Below are positions 47,572-56,703 of a stretch of DNA of 64,000 nucleotides, piece after piece (positions within the stretch are counted from its first letter, which is position 1; each line of letters begins with the position of its first letter). The stretch comes from G963662905 sp963676415 (GTDB lineage: Bacteria; Bacteroidota; Bacteroidia; Bacteroidales; WRLA01). Location of the stretch: contig OY781097.1 of the NCBI GenBank assembly GCA_963676415.1, forward strand, positions 1 through 64,000, read 5' to 3'. Below the pieces are notes generated by a model. The model saw only the letters and a program-made list of their open reading frames with translations, was not told where the DNA came from and did not search any database. The translations under genes were made by a program, and so were the position numbers.

Positions 47572-47879
47572 CCAAATACAATCAGATCAAAATTTGCTTG
47601 TGCCTAAAAGGGGCTTTCAGGCTTGTTTAAAGATCATAAACAATCCTCAAACATATGCAACTGTGTAAATATATAAAGAAAGAACAGAATGCGCAGGGAT
47701 TTGTGCATTAAAATACCGAAATAGGGCTTAATTTATAATTCGTTTAAATAAGAAGGTCTCCAACAGGATATTACGGCTTTTTAATACCCGAAATTATTCT
47801 ATGCAACAAGAATGTCTCAAATAATTTCACAGGCCAACTGAAGCATTGGTATTTCAAGGATATTTGTAGCGATTGGCAA
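47572..47879. other. Gene-free gap before the respiratory operon
   Basis: 308 bp with no credible gene. A minus-strand TATGTTTG at 47648-47655 fits the -7 consensus and could start the operon with a leader of about 70 nt, but lacks a clear -33 partner. No FNR-type palindrome (TTGAT-N4-ATCAA) was seen. Confidence 0.45.
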
Positions 47880-49871
47880 CTACTTCATTCCTTTTTTAAA
47901 ATTAAAAGTTACAGAAGGCTGCACCTGTTCGGACTTTTTCCAGCGTTTCAGAAGCGTTGCCGGAACGTTGCTGCTGGGGCGCATATAACTCAGATCAAAG
48001 AGGAAGGAACGAAATCCTGCTTTCACGATTTTCTTGGCGTAGAGCGAAAATGAAACTGGCTGCTGCGGAATGACAATCCGGATCCCATCGCGGATATACT
48101 CCATATAATCGGTTCCGTCATTATCGCGGATTTGTGGATTACTGTTGGGAATATCCACCGGCATACGGGAATAAAACAGCTCCGGATAGAAATGCACGGG
48201 CAATATCCCGCCACGATCGCGTCCTGCAAAAAGGTTTTCCCATTCGTTTTCCAGAGGATATACATAATTTTGCACCTGCTCACCCAGCAAATAATCTACC
48301 GCAGCATCATTGAAAGCATAAACGTTTTCATTGGTATGCACTGCGGCTCCTTTGGGCAAAAGCACTTTCTGGGACATATGGCTGAGCACAAAATTTGTCA
48401 CACCGGAACCCATCATTTTGCTGCACAATTCCTGATAAAAGGCTACATCTTTTTCGGGGATGAATTTAGGAAGTTCGATATAAAAACGTTCGGAATTTTT
48501 TTGAAAGAAAGGCGATTTCACCGGAAGTTTGTCCCACTCTTTTTTGCTCAGTTTCAGGAATATTCCGGCATAATCGAATACGCGGATTTTACGCAGCCAA
48601 TCTGCGCTGTCGATACGCACAAAAAACTCCTGAGACTTCGCCGGAGCTTTTGTGCGGAATTCTTTTTTAGCGCGTTCATATTTTTGATGGATGCGCGAAG
48701 GCACCCGCACCGGCGGCAGTTCAGGAAATTTATCCGGAAATTTGGCGTCGCGCATACCCGCCAGAAAAACCTGATCGTTCGGCGCGGCACCTTCTTTATT
48801 CACTTCCAATTGGTAAATATTGCCTTGTTTGCTGACACGGCGAATTTTCACATTATTTTGTGATTCATCGCTTTTGTTGCGGATGCGCAGCAAATAACCT
48901 TCTTCCAGCTCCTCATCAGAGAGCAATTCAAATTTCTTTCCCTTATCCTGCACCTCTCTGATTTTACCAAGATAAATACCCGTATTGGGTGCTGATGTTA
49001 TGCTATCGGCAACTTTCCCGCCGTAGAAATAAGTGGTTTTCTCCCGGCCAAAATCATATTGGAGCAATTGCTTTGCTTCGGTTAGGCGCTCAGGATGATC
49101 AATGACCATGCGATAGGCTTTTGCAACCCTGTTGACATATTCGGCAGATTTTAGGCGGCCTTCAATTTTAAGGCTGGAAACACCCATTTGCGCCATTTTC
49201 GGCACATAATCAATCAGCTCATTATCTTTAAGGCTGAAAATAAAATGGGCTCCGTCGGTTTTTTGGTAGGTACGCCGGCAAGGCTGTTTGCACCATCCCC
49301 GGTTTGCCCCTGCACCACCTACATAACTTGAAAACAGGCACATACCGGAAAAAGAATAACATAAAGCTCCGTGTACAAAAACCTCAGCTTCGATATCGGA
49401 TTTTTTCAGCATCGCCGCCAATTCGGTTTCAGTGAGTTCACGGGCCAAAATCACGCGCTCAAATCCTTTTACATCTGAATATTGCAAACCCAGGCTATTG
49501 TGATTTCCCATCTGGGTGCTGGCATGCACTTTCAATCCGGGAAAGTACATCCGGATGACATGAAACACGCCCCAATCCTGAATGATTACTGCATCCGGGG
49601 CAATCCGCTGCAGCATTGTGAGGCTGTAAAACAAATCAGAAAGCTCCTGGTTTTTAATGACCGTATTGAGCGTAACGTACATTTTCATGCCCCTTTTATG
49701 CGTTTCGGTGCGCAAGGCAGCTAATTGTGAAAAGCTGAAATTACTCGCCCTTCCGCGTGCATTAAATTGTTTCATACCGAGATACACGGCATCGGCGCCG
49801 CCATCAGCAGCGGCATAAAAGCTCTCAACGCTCCCTGCGGGAAGCAATAATTCGGGTTTATTTTTATTCAT
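47880..49871 (-). CDS. U32-family peptidase-like protein (RlhA/PrtC group)
   Basis: 663 residues from the ATG at 49871; a GTG directly before it at 49874 is less likely. The N-terminal barrel starts KPELLLPAGSVESFYAA-DGGADAVYLG and includes VHASTQMGNHNSLG. The family's Cys-rich signature is present around EVFVHGALCYSFSGMCLFSS and NRGWCKQPCRR. Long U32 members of about 650 residues, such as E. coli RlhA, are tRNA/rRNA hydroxylation proteins, whereas the 'collagenase' label is historical. An RNA-modification role is therefore more likely than proteolysis. It has its own -7 element and is divergent from the aldolase gene. Confidence 0.85.
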   Translation of the reverse strand: MNKNKPELLLPAGSVESFYAAADGGADAVYLGMKQFNARGRASNFSFSQLAALRTETHKRGMKMYVTLNTVIKNQELSDLFYSLTMLQRIAPDAVIIQDWGVFHVIRMYFPGLKVHASTQMGNHNSLGLQYSDVKGFERVILARELTETELAAMLKKSDIEAEVFVHGALCYSFSGMCLFSSYVGGAGANRGWCKQPCRRTYQKTDGAHFIFSLKDNELIDYVPKMAQMGVSSLKIEGRLKSAEYVNRVAKAYRMVIDHPERLTEAKQLLQYDFGREKTTYFYGGKVADSITSAPNTGIYLGKIREVQDKGKKFELLSDEELEEGYLLRIRNKSDESQNNVKIRRVSKQGNIYQLEVNKEGAAPNDQVFLAGMRDAKFPDKFPELPPVRVPSRIHQKYERAKKEFRTKAPAKSQEFFVRIDSADWLRKIRVFDYAGIFLKLSKKEWDKLPVKSPFFQKNSERFYIELPKFIPEKDVAFYQELCSKMMGSGVTNFVLSHMSQKVLLPKGAAVHTNENVYAFNDAAVDYLLGEQVQNYVYPLENEWENLFAGRDRGGILPVHFYPELFYSRMPVDIPNSNPQIRDNDGTDYMEYIRDGIRIVIPQQPVSFSLYAKKIVKAGFRSFLFDLSYMRPSSNVPATLLKRWKKSEQVQPSVTFNFKKGMK

Positions 49872-49876
49872 CACGG

Positions 49877-49884
49877 CAAAAATA
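49877..49884 (-). promoter_or_regulatory. -7 element of the U32 gene
   Basis: TATTTTTG on the minus strand, 5 bp before the ATG at 49871. No good -33 element was seen. Confidence 0.45.
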
Positions 49885-49924
49885 CATCATATTCAGAAAA
49901 CGCGCCTATCCTCTTTAGATTCCT

Positions 49925-49932
49925 TACATTTG
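49925..49932 (+). promoter_or_regulatory. -7 element of the class II aldolase gene
   Basis: TACATTTG (TAnnTTTG), 7 bp before the ATG at 49940. It faces the U32 promoter across about 40 bp. Confidence 0.5.
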
Positions 49933-49939
49933 CACTATC

Positions 49940-51199
49940 ATGATGAATAATTACTGGACAAAAATACTTGAAAAACTATCTCCGGCAGAACAGGTCGTTG
50001 AGATCATGACACGCACATATAATCAAAGACTTACAACACCTTCGGGCGGAAATGTCTCGGTAAAAGATACGGAAGGGAATGTTTGGATGACACCCAGCCA
50101 GATCGATAAAGGCACGCTACAAGCAGAAGATATTGTTTGCATCCACCCTAATGGGAAGGCGGAAGGCAGGCACAAACCTACTTCGGAGTACCCTTTCCAT
50201 CTAAAAACATATTCTATTCGGCCTGATGTGCAAGCTATTGTGCATGCCCATCCAGTAAATTTAGTCAGCTATTGTTGCGCAGGAAAGATGCCGCCGACCG
50301 GTATTCTGCCCGAAGCTGCCCACTTGCTTGGAAAAGGGAAATTGTCGCGCTATGCAATCCCGGGGAGCACGCAACTTGCAGAAAACATTGCCAATGCCAT
50401 TGAACCGGACACTTCCTGGCTGATGATGGAAAAACATGGAGCTATTTGCCTGGGAAAAAACCTGGCTGAAGCATTTTATAAACTCGAATGGCTGGAATTA
50501 TGCGCCGCCACAGGCATCAAGGCGCAAAATATTGGAAGCTTGAAGAAAGTTTCGAAAAACGCAATTTCACATTGGGACTTGAATACACAAAACACGCTTG
50601 ACAAGGAAGAAATTTCTGCTCTTCGAGAAAGCCGCTTAATGGAATATATAGAGCGTGCCGCCAATCGAGGACTGTACACTTCAACGGCCAGCATCTGGTC
50701 GGTTAGAAACGGAAACAGTTTTATCAGTAGCTTACCGAAAACTGATTCCGTTTTCCCTTCTGAAGAGGATTTCTCCACCTTTAGCCTTGAAAGCTGCGAT
50801 CATCCCCACGCAAGGATTTACCGCAACAATACGGATATCCAGAGCATTGCAAGTACATTTCCAATGCACCTGATGGCTTTTGCAGCGTGCGGCTTAGAAA
50901 TGCCCACGCACACCATTCCCGAAAGCTATCTGATGCTGCGCGATATGCCCTTACAGAAAAACCAAGATATTCACGATTCCGACTTTCTGAAAAACAGTAG
51001 TCCGCATGTTTCATTCCTGCATCAAAACGGTCCGGTAGTGATCAGCGGAAAAAATGCCTTTGAAGTTTTTGACAGGCTTGAAGTTGCTGAATTTACCGCC
51101 CGATCCATCATTGACGCCCAACAAATTGGAGGCATCAGCCCATTGAGCAAAGAGGATATTGATGAAATCCGAAAGGTATATTTAGGGCAAACACCGTAA
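49940..51199 (+). CDS. Tandem class II aldolase/adducin-domain protein
   Basis: 419 residues holding two class II aldolase/adducin domains. The first (about 15-200) looks active: TPSGGNVSVKD and PTSEYPFHL for substrate contacts, IVHAHPVNLV for two metal-binding His residues, and EKHGAICLG for the third. The second (about 225-410) has the same layout but has lost the ligands: HAHP is STFPMH, and KHGA is QNGP. Such enzymes act on short sugar phosphates (fuculose- or ribulose-phosphate type); the substrate cannot be told here. The second half is probably structural or regulatory. ATG at 49943 is an alternative start. The next gene begins 22 bp downstream. Confidence 0.8.
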   Translation: MMNNYWTKILEKLSPAEQVVEIMTRTYNQRLTTPSGGNVSVKDTEGNVWMTPSQIDKGTLQAEDIVCIHPNGKAEGRHKPTSEYPFHLKTYSIRPDVQAIVHAHPVNLVSYCCAGKMPPTGILPEAAHLLGKGKLSRYAIPGSTQLAENIANAIEPDTSWLMMEKHGAICLGKNLAEAFYKLEWLELCAATGIKAQNIGSLKKVSKNAISHWDLNTQNTLDKEEISALRESRLMEYIERAANRGLYTSTASIWSVRNGNSFISSLPKTDSVFPSEEDFSTFSLESCDHPHARIYRNNTDIQSIASTFPMHLMAFAACGLEMPTHTIPESYLMLRDMPLQKNQDIHDSDFLKNSSPHVSFLHQNGPVVISGKNAFEVFDRLEVAEFTARSIIDAQQIGGISPLSKEDIDEIRKVYLGQTP

Positions 51200-51221
51200 A
51201 TTCTTCCAAAAACCAGGTATA

Positions 51222-51770
51222 ATGCCCAGATTAGACAAAGAAACAAGAGAACGTATCAGGCAACTGGAGCCGAAAGAGCTGCAGGAAATTGTTTTGAAAC
51301 TGGCATCCAAAGAAAAATCAGTTTATGACTTTGTCGTGATAAATTACCTCGATAAAGAATTTGGCGAGACAGATTTATTTGAAAGGACAAAAGCGGAACT
51401 TGAAACCACCTTTTACAAATCCCATAAAGGATATTCGGAGGAACTGAGATTGGCAAATAAGCTTGCCGCCTGCATGAAAAAAATCAATGAATTCACCAAA
51501 AGCTGTAGCAATAAAAAGCTTGAAGCCGATTTGCTGCTCTACCTTTTGGATTTTCCATTTTCATTGACATCCGATTTGTTTGGCACATGTTTCACCCAAT
51601 ACGACACAAAAGTGGCCACCATTTTAAAGCGTTTGATCAGTATTGTGAACAATAAGCTCCATGAAGATTACAAAGCAGATTACCGGGAAGCGATCAATGT
51701 TTACCTGAACATACTTCATCGATATTCCAATCATATTGAGACGGTTCACCGTTTACCTAAATCATTATAA
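51222..51770 (+). CDS. DUF6155 family protein
   Basis: 182 residues, all-helical and highly charged. It resembles the DUF6155 family (opening RLDKETRERIRQLEPKELQEI, central LANKLAACMKKINEF). It has no signal peptide or membrane segment, so a cytoplasmic protein is expected. Function unknown. It lies 22 bp after the aldolase gene, possibly one transcript, and 125 bp before the AAA ATPase gene, which has its own promoter. Confidence 0.65.
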   Translation: MPRLDKETRERIRQLEPKELQEIVLKLASKEKSVYDFVVINYLDKEFGETDLFERTKAELETTFYKSHKGYSEELRLANKLAACMKKINEFTKSCSNKKLEADLLLYLLDFPFSLTSDLFGTCFTQYDTKVATILKRLISIVNNKLHEDYKADYREAINVYLNILHRYSNHIETVHRLPKSL

Positions 51771-51858
51771 ATTAGACTATTGACAAAATAATAACTGAAA
51801 CTTGCACAACTCATTGAGCATTTTTTAAGATAATTGTTCAATACGTTGTGCAATTTAG

Positions 51859-51866
51859 TATATTTG
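51859..51866 (+). promoter_or_regulatory. -7 element of the AAA/DUF4143 ATPase gene
   Basis: TATATTTG (TAnnTTTG), 28 bp before the ATG. TTG at 51834-51836 is 22 nt upstream, slightly long for the usual spacer. Confidence 0.5.
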
Positions 51867-51894
51867 TGGCCATAAAACACACATAGTCAGAGAA

Positions 51895-53064
51895 ATGAAA
51901 TCTTTATACCAAAAATTTGAAGTCCTGCTTCAAAATACGCCACTTGACTTTAAACGATATTTATATAAAGAAATCTCTTGGCACAACAGGATGACAGGGA
52001 TTATTGGCGCGCGCGGTATTGGCAAAACTACGATGATCCTGCAATATATTAAAGAGAATATTGGTAGTCAAAAAGCTCTGTATGCATCTGCAGACGATTT
52101 ATACTTTGTTTCAAACAGGCTTTATGATTTAGCTGAAGAGCATTACAAAAATGCGGGAGAGTATCTGTTTATTGACGAAGTACACAAATACAAAGACTGG
52201 TCGCGTGATTTAAAAAACATCTACGACTCATTCCCCACCTTAAAAGTCGTATTTACCGGCTCATCAGTACTTGATATCCTTAAAGGCACTTCAGATCTGA
52301 GCCGTCGCGCAGTAGTTTATAAATTACAAGGTCTTTCATTCCGGGAGTACCTTAAACTATTCCACAACTACGAATCTCAAGTTTATTCCTTAGAACAAAT
52401 TATAAACAATGAAGTAAAACTTCCCGGCATTAGCCACCCCCTACCTCTTTTTAAAGAGTATTTAAAAAAAGGCTATTATCCATTTGGAACCGAAAGTGAA
52501 ATGAGTATTCGACTGACACAAATCATTTTGCAGACTTTAGAAACCGATATCCCTCAATATGCAAATTTGAATGCCGGGACAAGCCGTAAATTAAAAAAGC
52601 TACTTTCAATTATTGCGGAAAGCGTTCCATTTAAACCCAATTTCTCCAAAATTGCTGAATTGATCAAAGTAAGCAGAAATTCATTGGAAGATTATTTTTC
52701 ATATATGGAAAGAGCCGGTTTGATTGGGCAGGTACGCGATGAGACACAAGGCATTCGAGGATTGGGCAAAGTAGAAAAAGTATATCTCGACAATACGAAC
52801 ATCATTTTCAACCTTGCCGACCATAAAGCAAATGAAGGGAACATCCGTGAAACTTTCTTCTTCAACCAAATGCGATTAAGAAACGATATAATATCTTCAA
52901 AAAAGGCCGATTTTGTTGCAGGCGATTATACATTTGAAATTGGAGGCAAAAACAAGCAGCAAAAACAAATCAAAAAAGACGGAAGATCATTTGTAGTGAA
53001 AGATGACATCGAGTTTGGATACCTAAACGTAATACCGCTTTGGGCATTTGGCTTCAATTATTAA
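51895..53064 (+). CDS. AAA_14/DUF4143-type ATPase
   Basis: 389 residues. An AAA+ ATPase of the archaeal-ATPase-like AAA_14 type with a DUF4143 C-terminus. Walker A GARGIGKTTM is near residue 40; Walker B is YLFIDEVHKY; a sensor-like FTGSSVL is followed by SRRAVVYKL. The C-terminal half contains a winged-helix-like stretch (ISRNSLEDYF type: KVSRNSLEDYFSYMERAGLI) and ends with a nuclease-like acidic/Lys segment (FVAGDYTFEIGGKNK). These proteins are frequent, often mobile, and functionally unassigned. It stands alone between its own promoter and recQ. Confidence 0.85.
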   Translation: MKSLYQKFEVLLQNTPLDFKRYLYKEISWHNRMTGIIGARGIGKTTMILQYIKENIGSQKALYASADDLYFVSNRLYDLAEEHYKNAGEYLFIDEVHKYKDWSRDLKNIYDSFPTLKVVFTGSSVLDILKGTSDLSRRAVVYKLQGLSFREYLKLFHNYESQVYSLEQIINNEVKLPGISHPLPLFKEYLKKGYYPFGTESEMSIRLTQIILQTLETDIPQYANLNAGTSRKLKKLLSIIAESVPFKPNFSKIAELIKVSRNSLEDYFSYMERAGLIGQVRDETQGIRGLGKVEKVYLDNTNIIFNLADHKANEGNIRETFFFNQMRLRNDIISSKKADFVAGDYTFEIGGKNKQQKQIKKDGRSFVVKDDIEFGYLNVIPLWAFGFNY

Positions 53065-53211
53065 ACACGACACCACCAAACCCGGACAATTCAAAAGATG
53101 ATCATATAATATGATCCTGACAGCACGGGTTCATTCACAGATTTAATCTTCAAGCCCCAAATTTAGCAATTAAGGCCGTCCGACCTTTCATATTTTTCGT
53201 ATCTTCGTTTT

Positions 53212-55125
53212 ATGTCAGAAGCCCGTGAAATACTCACAAAATACTGGGGTTATCCAGATTTCAGGCCACTGCAGGAAGAAATAATCCAATCGGTGCTTAA
53301 AGGACAGGATACACTTGCACTGCTGCCAACCGGCGGCGGCAAAAGTATTTGTTTTCAGGTACCTGCACTGATGCTCGAAGGCATTTGCATTGTAGTAACA
53401 CCTCTTATCGCCCTGATGAAGGATCAGGTGGAGCACCTAAAAAAACGCAATATTGGGGCCCGGGCCATTTATTCCGGCATGAAACGACAGGAAATAGAAA
53501 TCATCTACAACAACTGCATCCACAATAAAACCATCAAATTTTTGTACATCAGTCCGGAACGGCTCAGGACTGAGATGTTCCTTGCGGCACTCAAGCAAAT
53601 GAAAGTTGGCCTGGTAGCTATTGACGAGGCGCATTGTATTTCGCAATGGGGCTATGATTTCCGCCCCCCTTACCTCCAAATTGCCGACATACGCCCTTTT
53701 CTGCCCAAATGTCCATTTATTGCCCTTACAGCCACAGCCACACCAAAGGTTAGCGATGATATTGTAGAAAAACTCCATATGAAGAACCACAAATTTTTCA
53801 AAAAGAGTTTTGAACGGAAAAACCTGGCCTATATGGTTTTTGAGGAAGAAAACAAATTTAACCGTTTGTTGCGCATTATCCGAAATACCAGAGGGAGTGG
53901 CATCGTGTATGTACGTAACCGCCGCAAAACGGTGAAAATTGCACAGTTCCTGGTCGAAAACGGCATCTCCGCTGATTTTTATCATGCCGGACTAGAGCAA
54001 AAAATCCGGGACAAGAAGCAGGATATGTGGATGTACAATAAAACGCAGGTGATTGTTTCCACGAATGCTTTTGGTATGGGCATCGATAAACCGGATGTGC
54101 GTTTTGTGGTGCACCTCGATTTGCCCGACAGTCTGGAGGCGTATTTTCAGGAGGCAGGGCGCGGCGGACGCGACGGAAAAAAGTCCTATGCCGTTATCCT
54201 TTACGAGCAATCGGATATTTTGAACATCACCCATAATTTTGAGCAATCATTTCCTTCGAGGGAATATATTTCAACAGTATATCACGCCTTGGGCAATTAC
54301 CTGAGCATCCCGGTTGGAGGAGGCAAAAACCTTTCATACGATTTTGATATTGCAGATTTTGCCCGGAATTACGAACTAAAACCCATTGAAGCATTTAATG
54401 CTTTAAAATTCATCGAAAAAGAAGGGCTTATTTTGCTTTCGGAGGCACTGGAAACACCTTCCAGGATCCTGATTACGGTAAACCAAACAGATTTGTACCG
54501 TTTTCAGGTTGAAACACCATCGTACGACAAATTTATCAAGCTGCTTTTAAGGACATACTCGGGTTTATTTACTGAATACGGCAGGATCAATGAAGAGGAT
54601 CTGGCACGTATCAGCGGTTTGGACAAGAACAGGATAGTACTAACGTTGACCTATTTGCATAAAATCGGTATCATTGACTATGTTCCCCGCAAAAATGCCC
54701 CACAAATTGTATTTATAGAAGAGCGTTTGGGAAAAGAGAATTTCCGTCTTTCACCAGAGAACTATACAAACCGAAAAGAGGCTGCAAAACAGAGGCTTTC
54801 GTCGGTGCTTAATTATGTGAAGTCAACCAATAAATGCCGCAGCATGCTTTTGATAAGCTATTTCGGGCAGACCAACGTCAACCGCTGCGGACAATGCGAT
54901 GTTTGCCTTAGCAGGAATAAAGCAGAGGTAAGCCGCTATGAATTTGACCAGATTATTGAATTCATCAAGCCAATTCTTAAAGCAAGCAGCCACAGCTTAA
55001 CTGAACTTATTGAAATGCATCCCAATACGCAGCCTGATAAAATAGCCCGAGTGGTCCAATACCTTCTTGAGTACAATAAAGTGCAGCTGGACGATGAGAA
55101 AAGGTATATTTGGAATAAAGATTAG
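53212..55125 (+). CDS. recQ: ATP-dependent DNA helicase RecQ (no HRDC domain)
   Basis: 637 residues. A superfamily 2 3'-5' helicase acting in recombination and replication repair. Motifs seen: LPTGGGKSICFQVPAL (I), DEAHCISQWGYDFRPPY (II and the aromatic-rich loop), ALTATATPK (III), FGMGIDKPDVRFVVHLDLP (V) and FQEAGRGGRDG (VI). The RQC zinc module has CRSMLLISYFG...CGQCDVC. After a winged-helix region the protein ends in about 65 residues that do not look like the usual HRDC domain. It matches the second, shorter RecQ type of Bacteroidota. TATCTTCG upstream is a near -7 element. A convergent terminator lies downstream. Confidence 0.93.
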   Translation: MSEAREILTKYWGYPDFRPLQEEIIQSVLKGQDTLALLPTGGGKSICFQVPALMLEGICIVVTPLIALMKDQVEHLKKRNIGARAIYSGMKRQEIEIIYNNCIHNKTIKFLYISPERLRTEMFLAALKQMKVGLVAIDEAHCISQWGYDFRPPYLQIADIRPFLPKCPFIALTATATPKVSDDIVEKLHMKNHKFFKKSFERKNLAYMVFEEENKFNRLLRIIRNTRGSGIVYVRNRRKTVKIAQFLVENGISADFYHAGLEQKIRDKKQDMWMYNKTQVIVSTNAFGMGIDKPDVRFVVHLDLPDSLEAYFQEAGRGGRDGKKSYAVILYEQSDILNITHNFEQSFPSREYISTVYHALGNYLSIPVGGGKNLSYDFDIADFARNYELKPIEAFNALKFIEKEGLILLSEALETPSRILITVNQTDLYRFQVETPSYDKFIKLLLRTYSGLFTEYGRINEEDLARISGLDKNRIVLTLTYLHKIGIIDYVPRKNAPQIVFIEERLGKENFRLSPENYTNRKEAAKQRLSSVLNYVKSTNKCRSMLLISYFGQTNVNRCGQCDVCLSRNKAEVSRYEFDQIIEFIKPILKASSHSLTELIEMHPNTQPDKIARVVQYLLEYNKVQLDDEKRYIWNKD

Positions 55126-55151
55126 CCCAAACTGCTAATACGAAAAAACAA

Positions 55152-55183
55152 AAGCCCCGGTTTTCCTATGAAAACCGGGGCTT
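55152..55183. terminator. Bidirectional terminator between recQ and the HU gene
   Basis: AAGCCCCGGTTTTC pairs perfectly with GAAAACCGGGGCTT (14 bp, loop CTAT), T-rich on both sides. It serves the two convergent genes. Confidence 0.85.
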
Positions 55184-55201
55184 CAATAATTTTAATGCAA
55201 A

Positions 55202-55474
55202 CTACTGAACCGAAGCGATCAGGTCACTACCAGGTTTAAATTTAACTACCTTTTTAGCAGGTATCTGCATGGGCTTATTGTCGCGGGGATTGCGGCCCAT
55301 TCGAGCTGAACGAGTTGTAACTGAAAAAGTTCCAAATCCGATAAGGGTTACTTTGTCTTCGCCTTTAATTGTTTCTTTTGTAACATCAATAAAAGCGTCA
55401 AGTGCTTTTTTAGCATCTGCTTTTGACAAACCGCTTACTTCGGCCATTTTTGAGATCAATTGTGCTTTATTCAT
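55202..55474 (-). CDS. HU family DNA-binding protein
   Basis: 90 residues, the HU/IHF length. A histone-like dimer that bends DNA non-specifically. The conserved core is TLIGFGTFSVTTRSARMGRNPRD, of which only part is needed: GFGTFSV and the RNPRDNKPMQIPA DNA-binding arm with its intercalating Pro. The N-terminus, MNKAQLISKMAE, is also typical. It has a good promoter on the minus strand just upstream. Confidence 0.93.
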   Translation of the reverse strand: MNKAQLISKMAEVSGLSKADAKKALDAFIDVTKETIKGEDKVTLIGFGTFSVTTRSARMGRNPRDNKPMQIPAKKVVKFKPGSDLIASVQ

Positions 55475-55513
55475 CTTTGTCGGTTTTGATTATTAATTTT
55501 TAGTAAACCTTTG

Positions 55514-55543
55514 CAAATATAAGCCTTAAATTCAAAAATGCAA
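55514..55543 (-). promoter_or_regulatory. Promoter of the HU gene
   Basis: On the minus strand TTG at 55543-55541 and TATATTTG at 55521-55514, spacer 19 nt, 40 bp before the ATG. Confidence 0.7.
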
Positions 55544-55623
55544 GTAAATGACTGGTTTTTTTTGCACATAAGCCAATATTTAAGCCGATTTCACAAAACA
55601 GCAGATGTGGCATTTTTTTTGCA

Positions 55624-56592
55624 TTAGGCCAAAACACTACAATCGGAAAAATTCCGGAACCCTCTTAAAAAGTCCGAAACAAACAGGCGTTTTTTGCCTT
55701 GCAACTGCAATTCTTCCAGTGCAATCACACCTTTTGCTGTTGTAATTTTTATATAATTTTCATCATCTGTAATGATATTGCCAACTATTTTACTAAAACC
55801 ATCCATTTCCCTTATCAGGGATGCTGCATAAATTTTCAACTGAAGCTTTCCCTTCCGTGGACACTCTATATAACAAAAAGCGGCCGGATAAGGAGCCAAT
55901 GCCCTGATTTTTAGCAGAACATCTTTTGCCGGCATGTTAAAGTCAAGCAAACAATCCTCTTTGAATATTTTTGGGGCTCCCTTTAATTCTTCCGGGTCAA
56001 AATTTCCCTGTGCTGTTAATGTATAATCATCATCAGCGATCATATCGATGGCACGGCATAGTGTCGTTGCCCCAATATTCATCAGCCGGTCGTGAAGGCT
56101 TCCTGCATTATCATTTTCAAATATAGGCGTGCGCTCACGCAAAACAACATCACCGGTATCAATTGTATGGCTCAGCTGAAAAACGCTCACACCGGTTTCC
56201 TTTTCTCCATTTAGGATGGCATGGTTTACCGGCGCTGCACCCCGATACTGCGGTAAAAGGCTCGCATGAAGGTTCACAGTCCCTTTTGGGGGCATATTCC
56301 AAACAAGCTCAGGCAACATCCGAAATGCAACCACAACAAAAATATCTGCACCAAAAGATTTCAGCTCTTCCAAAAATGCATCATCGCGCAATTTCTCCGG
56401 CTGTAGTACCTGCATATTTTTTTCTACGGCATATTCCTTCACAGGGCTTTGACGCAGCTTTTTTCCACGACCGGCAGGTTTATCGGGCGCTGTAACAACT
56501 GCCAGGACATCATGCCGGCTTTCTACCAATGCATTTAAAGAAGGAACTGCAAAATCTGCAGTTGCAAAAAAAACTATTTTCAAACTTTTCAT
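55624..56592 (-). CDS. fmt: Methionyl-tRNA formyltransferase
   Basis: 322 residues. It formylates initiator Met-tRNA using 10-formyl-tetrahydrofolate. The N-terminal formyltransferase domain has NLHASLLPQYRGAAPVN (catalytic Asn and His) and TIDTGDVVL with the catalytic Asp. The C-terminal tRNA-binding beta-barrel begins near ALAPYPAAFCYIE. Length and layout are standard. It precedes the HU gene on the same strand after about 150 bp, apparently as a separate unit. No clear -7 box precedes it. Confidence 0.94.
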   Translation of the reverse strand: MKSLKIVFFATADFAVPSLNALVESRHDVLAVVTAPDKPAGRGKKLRQSPVKEYAVEKNMQVLQPEKLRDDAFLEELKSFGADIFVVVAFRMLPELVWNMPPKGTVNLHASLLPQYRGAAPVNHAILNGEKETGVSVFQLSHTIDTGDVVLRERTPIFENDNAGSLHDRLMNIGATTLCRAIDMIADDDYTLTAQGNFDPEELKGAPKIFKEDCLLDFNMPAKDVLLKIRALAPYPAAFCYIECPRKGKLQLKIYAASLIREMDGFSKIVGNIITDDENYIKITTAKGVIALEELQLQGKKRLFVSDFLRGFRNFSDCSVLA

Positions 56593-56654
56593 CCAATCAA
56601 TTTTAATCTGCCAAACTAATCATTATTAGGGTATCAACAAATAATCCGGCACAA

Positions 56655-56684
56655 AAAAAGCCCGGACGACAATCCAGGCTTTTT
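56655..56684 (-). terminator. Terminator of the TPR protein gene
   Basis: On the minus strand AAAAAGCCTGGA pairs with TCCGGGCTTTTT (12 bp, one wobble). It ends in a T-run, 20 bp beyond the stop. Confidence 0.7.
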
Positions 56685-56703
56685 ATATTTTTTTAGTTTC
56701 AAC

